From positions 1 to 5,029 of the forward strand of contig JALWNR010000267.1 of assembly GCA_027083715.1 (NCBI GenBank): a stretch of DNA of 5,029 bases. The letters run 5' to 3'. This DNA is from Bacteroidales bacterium. Lineage in GTDB: Bacteria > Bacteroidota > Bacteroidia > Bacteroidales > NBLH01. The notes under the pieces are model-generated. The model worked only from the letters and a program-made list of their open reading frames with translations, had not been told where the DNA came from and searched no databases. The position numbers were made by a program, and so were the translations under genes. Shown piece after piece: positions 1 through 5,029 of this stretch (the first letter of the stretch is position 1; every line of letters starts with the position of its first letter).

Positions 1-24
1 TTACAGAAATGTGAGGCTTTTTTT
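1..24 (+). terminator. Intrinsic terminator, left copy, cut by window edge
   Basis: This is the right half of a rho-independent terminator: the end of the left stem arm (TTACA), a GAAA loop, the right arm TGTGAGGCTTT and a run of seven T. The left arm should begin a few bases before the window, by comparison with the complete copy at 101-130. It differs from that copy at one base, and the pairing is kept (A-T here in place of a G.T wobble). It probably ends a transcript, likely a tRNA, that lies left of the window. This is inferred from the complete copy, because the 5' arm is not visible. Confidence 0.6.
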
Positions 25-30
25 GTTGAT
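1..30 (+). repeat. Direct repeat, copy 1 (terminator unit)
   Basis: These thirty bases match 107-136 at 29 of 30 positions, the only difference being A3 against G109. The match starts at the window edge, so the repeat probably extends further left. The offset between copies is 106 bp, which defines a repeat unit of tRNA 3' end, short spacer and terminator. After copy 1 the sequence passes straight into a tRNA D-loop-like stretch. After copy 2 it passes into unrelated AT-rich spacer. Confidence 0.85.
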
Positions 31-90
31 ATAGTGCATCCCGACTGAGAGAGTCGGGAGGGGCGCTGGTTCGAATCCTGACACCCCGAC
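31..90 (+). pseudogene. tRNA 3' fragment (tRNA-Pro-like), degenerate
   Basis: Read as a tRNA, A33 fits conserved A21, GTGC (34-37) the 3' D-stem, and TCCCG/CGGGA (39-43 with 55-59) the anticodon stem. GGGGC (60-64) fits a variable loop with C48, TTCGAAT (70-76) the T-loop, CACCCCG (82-88) the 3' acceptor strand, and A89 the discriminator. The acceptor strand and A73 suit tRNA-Pro, which would begin CGGGGTG. No such 5' half exists upstream, where terminator copy 1 sits instead. Eleven bases rather than seven separate the anticodon stem arms, and two T-stem pairs are mismatched (G65/A81 and T67/T79). It therefore should not make a working tRNA. It is best explained as a tRNA 3'-end duplication, perhaps an attachment-site remnant. 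The tRNA-derived nature is fairly sure, the proline identity much less so. Confidence 0.55.
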
Positions 91-100
91 ATTGAAAATC

Positions 101-130
101 AAAGCCTTGCAGAAATGTGAGGCTTTTTTT
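101..130 (+). terminator. Intrinsic terminator with GAAA loop
   Basis: An 11-bp stem pairs 101-111 (AAAGCCTTGCA) with 116-126 (TGTGAGGCTTT), including two adjacent G.T wobbles, around the tetraloop GAAA at 112-115. Seven T follow at 124-130. It lies 10 bp after the tRNA-like fragment, the usual place for a tRNA terminator, and acts for + strand transcription. On the minus strand the arm is followed by only a short T run, so it would be at best a weak stop for the kinase gene that converges from the right. Confidence 0.85.
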
Positions 131-136
131 GTTGAT
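107..136 (+). repeat. Direct repeat, copy 2 (terminator unit)
   Basis: This is the second copy of the 30-bp sequence at 1-30, with 29 of 30 bases identical. It covers the loop, right arm and T-run of the terminator and ends with GTTGAT. The identity stops abruptly after position 136, which marks one boundary of the duplicated unit. Confidence 0.85.
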
Positions 137-139
137 GGA

Positions 140-161
140 TGGGTACACATTTGGGTACACA
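140..161. repeat. Short direct repeat TGGGTACACA x2
   Basis: TGGGTACACA occurs at 140-149 and again at 152-161, two bases apart with a 12-bp period. It lies 4 bp after the duplicated terminator unit, in otherwise featureless AT-rich spacer. It contains the palindromic core GTAC. It could be a recombinase or regulator binding site, or a remnant of lost coding sequence. The sequence itself does not decide between these. The remainder of 137-245 shows no gene, hairpin or terminator that I can support. Confidence 0.5.
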
Positions 162-245
162 AATTAAATTTACTGTATATTGCTTATCTGTAACTCATAA
201 ACAAATTGCCAATTAATATTAAATACCATCTTTTTTTTAGCAATA

Positions 246-3032
246 CTAATTAACAATAATGTCTTCTGGCAAAATAAGCATAAAAACAGAACCTTTATCT
301 AATTCAGAATCTACAATTATTTTACCACCCAGCAAGCGCGCCAACTTTTGTGCAATAGATAATCCCAGTCCTGTTCCTCTGAACAATTTGCCACGTTTAT
401 CAACGATCCTTTTAAATCGAATAAATATTTCATCTAATTCATCTTTTGAAATACCAATTCCTGTATCTTTAATATAAAATTTCAAATAATTATCTTCTCT
501 TTCAAAGCCAAGCTCAACAAAACCAGATTCTGTAAATTTACGGGCATTATTGAACAAATTCATTAATATTTGCTTTATTCTTTTTCTATCTGAATTAATT
601 CGAATGTCTTTGGCATTTTCAAGCTTATTCAGTCTTAATTCAACTTTATTATTTTCATGAACAACTTTATTATCTGCAAAAACTTCCTGTAAAAGTTTAC
701 TCAACTCAAACACAGTTTTTTGAATAGATATTTGCTCTGATTCAATTTTAGACAAATCCAGTATATCATCAATTAATAAAAGCAAAGTATCGGTGTTTGA
801 TTGTATCTGACGTATGTAACTATCTTTTGTTTTATCATCTAAATTTTGCACACTTAAAAGCTGCGAAAATCCAACTACTGCATTCATTGGTGTCCTTATT
901 TCGTGTGACATATTAGCTAAAAAAGCTGATTTTAAACGATCTGCATTTTCGGCTTTTAACTTTGCTTTTTCTAATTCTGCCGTTCTAATTTTTACAAGCT
1001 CTTCAAGTTTATTTTGGTGCAAAAGAAGTTCGTTTGTTTTTTGTTCCAATTCACGATTACTTTTTGCCAAAGTTTCAGATTGTGCATGCAACTCTTCTTT
1101 TTGTTCAAAAATTTCTTCATTTTTTTCTTCCAGTCGTGTATTTACTTCTTTAAGTTGCTGCGTACGATTTTTAACTTTCTGTTCTAATAATTGATTTTGA
1201 ATTGTAATGCGCCTGGTTTTTTCTGTATAAAAGATATAAAAAATCAATAAAAACAGAAAAACAGTACTTAAATAAAACCAAATGCTTTTCCAAAAAGGAG
1301 GTAATATCTCAATTTCTAAAACGGTAGTTTGCTCACACCAATCTCCTGCGGCATTAGTACTTTTAAGCTTAAAAAAATATTTACCTGGGTTTAAATTTGT
1401 ATAGGTAGCTGATCTTTTTTTACCAACATAATTCCAATTTTCTTCAAAATTCTCAAGTTTATATGCATAATTTACTTTTTCAGGGGATTTGTAATTAATC
1501 GCAACATATTCTAATGTGAAAACTGATTGATCGTATGTTAATATTATTTTTTTTGTTTCGCTAATTTGCTTTTGCAAAGGCGAATTTTCAGCTCCAATTT
1601 TAACCGGTTTATTGAAAAGTAAAAAATTGGTAATATATAATTTGTTTTCAGAAGTATCCAGTTTTATACTGTCCGGATAAAAAGAAGTATAGCTTCCGTT
1701 TGCACCAAAATAAATTTCTCCATCAGAATTCTTATAAAAAGAGGTTCGCTTATTAAAACGCATTTTTTCAATTCCATCTGCTTTAGTATATTGCCTGAAT
1801 TTTTCACTTTTAATATCAAAAGACCATATTCCATTATATGTACTCAGCCATAGTTTCCCTTTATTATCAGAAATAAGCCCAACAATTGTATTTGACAACA
1901 CATTATTTTCCGGTCTGAAAACAATAAATTTATTACTGCTGTTGCTAAATTTGTTTAAACCATCACTCGTGGCAATCCAAATATTTCCGGAAGTATCTTC
2001 GGCAAAAGCAAAGATATTATTACTACTTAAACTGTTTTCTCCATTATAGTTTGACTCATAATGCCTAACTTTAAACTTATGAATAGATTCAAATTCGACT
2101 ATTTTAAACCCTTTGTTTCTATAGCCAATTAATAATCTGTCTTTATTATCTACATACAACACATTTATATCACCAGAGCTTAAATCATGAATATTATCAG
2201 AAGAGGAATGTGTAATTATTTTTCTTGTTTTTGGATTATAAAAGTTAACACCTCTACCGTAGGTACCTATAAAAATAATGCCTTTTTTATTTTCAACAAT
2301 CGAAGATATAGAATTGCTGCTTAAACCATCATCAACAGTTAAGTGCTTTACATTGTTTTTATTATCTATAATAATAATTCCTCCTTTATAGAACCCTGCC
2401 CATATTTCAGATTTATCGGTTTTATACAGGCATAAAGTTGCTTTACTCATATCATTAGCTCTAAATTTTATTTTATTCTCTGCAGGATAAAATTTATTCT
2501 CTGCTCTGTTCCAATAATTTAAACCTCCCCCATCCATTCCAATCCACATATTTCCTGAATTGTCCTCAACAAAGGATGTTACAGGAAAATCAGGAAGACT
2601 TTTCAGATTGCATCCGTTATGATAATATGACCTGAAACTTAAAGGCTTATTGTCAACAACATAAATACCTTTACTAAATGTTCCAATCCAATAACTATCG
2701 CATTTATTTTTATAAATTGTCCAAAATGAATTTTGTGGAATACCGTATTTGTTTTCATTTTTGTCAGAAAAATACGAAAACTTGCTTGTGTTAATATCTA
2801 AAATATTCAGGTAACTGTTTTCAGTGCCAATTAATAAAAAATCTTCATTATATACGCATAAAGAAAGTATATTATTTGATGTCAAGCCATAAGTATTATC
2901 AGGATTGTGTAAAAAGTGTTTATACCAAACATGGGTATCTTCAATTTTATCAATTCTTAATAAACCTGTTTTAGTAGATGAAACCCATATCTTTCCATTT
3001 TTAGTTTGACAAATACTTGTGATGTAATGCAA
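246..3032 (-). CDS. Sensor histidine kinase, C-terminal part (10 propeller blades, Y_Y_Y, TM, HisKA, HATPase_c)
   Basis: This 928-residue frame carries most of a membrane sensor kinase. Ten reg_prop blades run from about residue 14 to 452, with typical cores such as GNMWIG (160), GNIWIA (349) and GKLWLS (392). A Y_Y_Y domain follows at about 515-577, then one membrane helix at about 580-603 and a cytoplasmic coiled coil at about 604-700. The H-box is SHEIRTP with phospho-accepting His710. The ATPase has an N-box around N825/N829, G1 DTGIG at 856-860 and G2 GTGLG at 886-890. The HExxT pattern after the His suggests phosphatase activity too. There is no receiver or HTH domain, so a separate response regulator is expected. 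The TTG at 3030-3032 is only a formal start: the frame is open up to 3089, and the N-terminus, including the signal peptide, lies in the next frame. Translation from this TTG alone would lack an export signal. Confidence 0.9.
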   Translation of the reverse strand: MHYITSICQTKNGKIWVSSTKTGLLRIDKIEDTHVWYKHFLHNPDNTYGLTSNNILSLCVYNEDFLLIGTENSYLNILDINTSKFSYFSDKNENKYGIPQNSFWTIYKNKCDSYWIGTFSKGIYVVDNKPLSFRSYYHNGCNLKSLPDFPVTSFVEDNSGNMWIGMDGGGLNYWNRAENKFYPAENKIKFRANDMSKATLCLYKTDKSEIWAGFYKGGIIIIDNKNNVKHLTVDDGLSSNSISSIVENKKGIIFIGTYGRGVNFYNPKTRKIITHSSSDNIHDLSSGDINVLYVDNKDRLLIGYRNKGFKIVEFESIHKFKVRHYESNYNGENSLSSNNIFAFAEDTSGNIWIATSDGLNKFSNSSNKFIVFRPENNVLSNTIVGLISDNKGKLWLSTYNGIWSFDIKSEKFRQYTKADGIEKMRFNKRTSFYKNSDGEIYFGANGSYTSFYPDSIKLDTSENKLYITNFLLFNKPVKIGAENSPLQKQISETKKIILTYDQSVFTLEYVAINYKSPEKVNYAYKLENFEENWNYVGKKRSATYTNLNPGKYFFKLKSTNAAGDWCEQTTVLEIEILPPFWKSIWFYLSTVFLFLLIFYIFYTEKTRRITIQNQLLEQKVKNRTQQLKEVNTRLEEKNEEIFEQKEELHAQSETLAKSNRELEQKTNELLLHQNKLEELVKIRTAELEKAKLKAENADRLKSAFLANMSHEIRTPMNAVVGFSQLLSVQNLDDKTKDSYIRQIQSNTDTLLLLIDDILDLSKIESEQISIQKTVFELSKLLQEVFADNKVVHENNKVELRLNKLENAKDIRINSDRKRIKQILMNLFNNARKFTESGFVELGFEREDNYLKFYIKDTGIGISKDELDEIFIRFKRIVDKRGKLFRGTGLGLSIAQKLARLLGGKIIVDSELDKGSVFMLILPEDIIVN

Positions 3033-3072
3033 GTCTAATTCGTATTCATTTCCATTATCGAATACAAGCCTT

Positions 3073-3699
3073 TTAACCGTTTTTTTTTTCTATATTAAAT
3101 TCATAAATATCTCCAAGTACATTGCCAGCAAGAAAAGTTCCATTTTTTATCTGGTATAAAACATTAAACATTTTTGAGGAATAGCTTTTTTCATGAATAC
3201 GAAGGTATTCTTCAAAGGTTTCAAAAGTTTTATCTGCTCTATTAACAATACAAACACCTCCTGATGTAGCCAGCCAAATATTTCCGTCTTTATCTTCTGC
3301 AATATCCGTTATCGAATTTATTTTAGTATTCTTGTTTTTTGAATTTTCATAATAATACTGAATAAAATTATCTTTTGATCGATTATAAACATTCAAGCCG
3401 TTTATAGTGGCAATCCATAAGCTACTGTCTTTTGATTCGTATAAAGCCATGATACCATTATTGCTAATAGAGTTTTTGTTGGTGGCATTATGCATATAAT
3501 AAGTTAAACTATTTCCGTCATATTTGTTTAATCCATTGCTGGTACCAATCCACATAAAACCTTTATAGTCCTGCACAAACGCTTTTACACTATATCCTGA
3601 AAGGTGAGCATCCAGATGCCGAAACTGAATTTCATTATTTTGAGAAAAAAGGGAAACAGGATTAAACAATACAATAAAAACAAACAATCTAATTCGCAT
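3073..3699 (-). CDS. Sensor histidine kinase, N-terminal part (signal peptide and first 4 propeller blades)
   Basis: This 208-residue frame begins with a clear signal peptide: MRIR, a hydrophobic stretch of about 13 residues, and a likely cut near residues 19-20 just before QNNE. Four reg_prop blades follow, with cores at GFMWIGTSNGLNKY (47), SSLWIATINGLNVY (92), GNIWLATSGGVCIV (139) and a weaker FLAGNVLGDIYEF (189). It ends after the ten-A run with KKNG and TAA at 3073-3075. ATG 3697-3699 is the start: an in-frame TAA lies eight codons upstream, and the signal peptide begins directly after it. The upstream bases show no strong Shine-Dalgarno sequence, normal for Bacteroidota. Alone it would be an exported partial propeller that is unlikely to fold. 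It is best read as the 5' part of the kinase gene continuing at 246-3089 after a one-base frame change. Confidence 0.88.
   Translation of the reverse strand: MRIRLFVFIVLFNPVSLFSQNNEIQFRHLDAHLSGYSVKAFVQDYKGFMWIGTSNGLNKYDGNSLTYYMHNATNKNSISNNGIMALYESKDSSLWIATINGLNVYNRSKDNFIQYYYENSKNKNTKINSITDIAEDKDGNIWLATSGGVCIVNRADKTFETFEEYLRIHEKSYSSKMFNVLYQIKNGTFLAGNVLGDIYEFNIEKKNG
3080..3089 (-). other. Ten-A homopolymer (mRNA sense) at the frameshift point
   Basis: The + strand has ten T, so the coding strand reads GAA AAA AAA AAC GGT TAA and stops. With nine A it reads GAA AAA AAA ACG GTT AAA AGG and joins the downstream frame. A run this long is prone to polymerase slippage, replication indels and sequencing errors. 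The run contains A AAA AAC, a classical -1 ribosomal heptamer in the correct phase, but a -1 shift leads to a TAG after 14 codons. Only +1 (or -2) restores the kinase. Loss of one A in DNA or mRNA would do so. Confidence 0.85.
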
Positions 3700-4033
3700 A
3701 AGGCAGTAGGTTTGATTTACTTAGAATGTAATCTGCTAAATAAAAATATATATAAACAACTCCTGTAATGAATAAACATTATCAATTTCAGCTAATTTAT
3801 TTAATATAATACAAAAAAGCAATTGCTACTTTATATAAAGTTTTGAAATTCTTAACACCTTAAATTGAACAATTACAAACTTTGAAAATCAAAATCCATT
3901 TGACACCAAAGCATTTGCAATTTTCTTTTTCCCTAATCACTCAATTCAGGTAATAATCAATTATTGTTTCAACTATCGGAACCTGCCTTAACAAAACATT
4001 TTATCGTATAAACAAAAAAACATTTTAAGATTT
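3700..4033. other. Intergenic region between the two kinase genes, no gene seen
   Basis: These 334 bp are very AT-rich and non-coding on both strands; only very short frames without family resemblance occur. The gap is large for an operon, so the downstream kinase probably has its own promoter here. I could not find a convincing Bacteroidota promoter (TTTG at -33 with TAnnTTTG at -7) on the minus strand. There is no GC-rich hairpin with a T-run after the stop of the upstream kinase. Visible items are a 14-bp palindrome at 3828-3841 and an 11-bp direct repeat, AAAACATTTTA, at 3993-4003 and 4017-4027. Both may be chance in this composition. Confidence 0.6.
3828..3841. promoter_or_regulatory. 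14-bp perfect palindrome upstream of kinase gene
   Basis: ACTTTATATAAAGT is identical to its reverse complement. It lies about 130 bp upstream of the ATG at 3699. The position would suit an operator or part of a promoter for the propeller kinase. It consists almost wholly of A and T, so chance is a real alternative, and there is no second copy in the window. Confidence 0.2.
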
Positions 4034-5029
4034 CTACATGCCGGGCACAATTACTGTAAAAATACTTCCTTTACCTACTTCTGATTCTACGGCAATATTT
4101 CCATTTAATGCATCAATTATATTTTTCACAAAAGCCAATCCAATTCCTGTACCTCTATATTTATTATTTGCAACATTTATTTTACTAAATGCATCAAATA
4201 TGTGGGGTAATTTTTCCTTTTTAATTCCTATGCCTGTATCTTGAATTAATACAGATAATTTATTTTCATAATAATTAAACACAACAGAAACCGAGCCTAC
4301 TTCAGTATATTTAATGGCATTATTAACCAACTCCTGCAAAATACTCATCAGTTTATGACGATCTGTTTTAAAAATTTCTGTTTTATGATTATTAACAAAG
4401 CTAAAATCTAACTTAATGTGCTCCTTTTTCTCAAATTTTCGTTTCTGATAAGCATACTTTTTTAGATCTTCAAAAACATCCATTAAGAGAAATGAGTCAA
4501 TTTTAAGATCGTATGCTCCTGCTTTGTATTTTGATAACTCCAATAAATTATCCATTAACTCCAACAAACGTTCCATATTATTACGGATAATCTCTGTATA
4601 TTTATTATCCACTTTATCTTCAAGCTCTAAAATTTCTGAAAAACCAAGTATTGCATTCATTGGAGTACGTATTTCATGAGATAGGTTTTCAATAAATTCC
4701 TTTTTCAAACGATCGCTTTCCAATGATTTAATCAGAGCCATTTCCAATTGATCAGTTCTTTCTGAAATTTCCAATTCTAAAATTGACTGATAGTGCATTA
4801 ATTCTTCATTCTGATCTGTAATAATTTTATTTTGACTTAAAACTCTTTGATTTAGTTTTTTTAACTTCTTTTGGTTTGTTAATAATATTATAATTACAAA
4901 CAAAGTCAATAGTATTATAATTAGTAAAGCAACTTTTATACTATTCGCTCTTTTTAGTTTTACATTTTTCAAACTATTATCTATCATTAGCAGCTTGTTT
5001 TCATGTTCTTTTTGCTCTGTTTCAAACTG
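4034..5029 (-). CDS. Membrane sensor histidine kinase, 5' end beyond window (probable TPR kinase)
   Basis: The frame is open to the right edge, so 331 C-terminal residues are visible. The ATG at 4985-4987 is probably internal: 14 further residues, QFETEQKEHENKLL, precede it and match the charged helix that usually links TPRs to the membrane helix in Bacteroidota kinases. Counting from that internal Met, a membrane helix lies at about 18-37 and a coiled coil at about 38-97. The H-box LSHEIRTPMN has phospho-accepting His104. The N-box is at N222/N223, G1 DTGIG at 250-254 and G2 GTGIG at 279-283, ending in VIVPGM. All catalytic motifs are intact. There is no receiver or HTH domain, so the partner regulator lies elsewhere. 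The TPR sensor is inferred from the linker and is not seen. The gene lies upstream of the propeller kinase on the same strand. Confidence 0.9.
   Translation of the reverse strand, partial: QFETEQKEHENKLLMIDNSLKNVKLKRANSIKVALLIIILLTLFVIIILLTNQKKLKKLNQRVLSQNKIITDQNEELMHYQSILELEISERTDQLEMALIKSLESDRLKKEFIENLSHEIRTPMNAILGFSEILELEDKVDNKYTEIIRNNMERLLELMDNLLELSKYKAGAYDLKIDSFLLMDVFEDLKKYAYQKRKFEKKEHIKLDFSFVNNHKTEIFKTDRHKLMSILQELVNNAIKYTEVGSVSVVFNYYENKLSVLIQDTGIGIKKEKLPHIFDAFSKINVANNKYRGTGIGLAFVKNIIDALNGNIAVESEVGKGSIFTVIVPGM

Larger units (their letters stand above)
246..3699 (-). pseudogene. Composite reg_prop sensor histidine kinase gene, split by 1-nt frameshift
   Basis: The two minus-strand reading frames at 3073-3699 and 246-3032 are halves of one gene. 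Removing one A from the ten-A run at 3080-3089 joins them into a continuous frame of 1150 codons, with the junction reading E-K-K-T-V-K-R-L. The joined protein has a signal peptide (about 1-20), fourteen reg_prop blades spaced about 45-50 residues apart (about 47 to 675), a Y_Y_Y domain (about 735-800), one membrane helix (about 802-825), a long coiled coil (about 826-922), HisKA with His932, and HATPase_c to the end. Fourteen blades make two seven-bladed propellers, the known layout of Bacteroidota HTCS sensors. Unlike a full HTCS it stops after the ATPase domain, without REC or AraC HTH. Whether it is truly broken depends on whether the extra A is real and on possible slippage, so pseudogene is provisional. 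Confidence 0.85.

Noticed and set aside
31..90. Complete functional tRNA
   Set aside because: No 5' acceptor strand or D-stem partner is present, the anticodon loop has the wrong size, and two T-stem pairs are mismatched.
139..216. Short plus-strand frame beginning MGTHLGTQ
   Set aside because: It has about 25 codons, no ribosome binding site and no recognisable family. It arises from the TGGGTACACA repeats and AT-rich spacer.
259..477. Plus-strand frame of 72 codons
   Set aside because: It lies antisense inside the HATPase_c region of the minus-strand kinase, whose G1 and G2 motifs are plainly real. The plus-strand product resembles no family.
3030..3032. TTG as genuine start of an independent kinase gene
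   Set aside because: It falls within a propeller blade linker. The frame is open upstream to 3089, no signal peptide follows, and no ribosome binding site is evident. The frame-corrected reading is far better.
3699..3990. 8-bp inverted repeat TAAGGCAG (3699-3706) and CTGCCTTA (3983-3990) flanking the intergenic gap
   Set aside because: It is short, imperfect beyond eight bases and about 280 bp apart. There is no transposase or target duplication between the arms, so it is probably chance.
3993..4027. AAAACATTTTA direct repeat, or a terminator after the second kinase
   Set aside because: Both copies are simple AT-rich sequence. They do not form a GC-containing hairpin followed by a T-run in the minus-strand sense, so neither a terminator nor a regulatory role can be supported.
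4038..4244. Plus-strand frame of 68 codons
   Set aside because: It is antisense to the ATPase domain of the second kinase. It looks like the mirror of the 259-477 frame because the two kinase domains are homologous.

Overview
This window looks like part of a Bacteroidota chromosome, probably Bacteroidales, Marinilabiliales or a relative. It is strongly AT-rich. It carries a periplasmic two-propeller (reg_prop/Y_Y_Y) sensor kinase and a second kinase with the juxtamembrane helix typical of TPR kinases of this phylum, and the start codons lack strong Shine-Dalgarno sequences. The exact lineage cannot be read from the sequence.

Layout. Positions 1-136 (+ strand) hold a partial tandem structure: the end of an intrinsic terminator, the 3' part of a degenerate tRNA (probably tRNA-Pro derived), then a nearly identical second terminator. 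The two terminator copies lie 106 bp apart. This resembles the scar of a tRNA-3'-end duplication, as left by site-specific integration or unequal recombination. Positions 137-245 are AT-rich spacer with a 10-bp direct repeat (TGGGTACACA twice). Positions 246-3699 (- strand) are one histidine kinase gene of about 1150 codons, split into two reading frames by a one-base excess in a run of ten A (mRNA sense) at 3080-3089. Positions 3700-4033 are a non-coding AT-rich gap. Positions 4034-5029 (- strand) are the 3' part of a second membrane histidine kinase, whose reading frame runs off the right edge.

Function. Both proteins are inner-membrane sensor kinases with complete HisKA and HATPase_c catalytic motifs and no receiver or DNA-binding domain. 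They should therefore pass phosphate to response regulators encoded elsewhere. The first has a signal peptide, fourteen beta-propeller blades, a Y_Y_Y domain, one membrane helix, a long duplicated signalling coiled coil and the kinase core. It looks like the sensor half of a hybrid two-component system (HTCS) without the usual REC and AraC output. The second probably has TPRs beyond the window.

The main observation is the homopolymer frameshift. The fourteen blades (4 before the break, 10 after) become continuous if one A is removed. The break is therefore recent, a sequencing error, or tolerated through transcriptional slippage or phase variation. No CRISPR array, transposase or complete RNA gene was seen.
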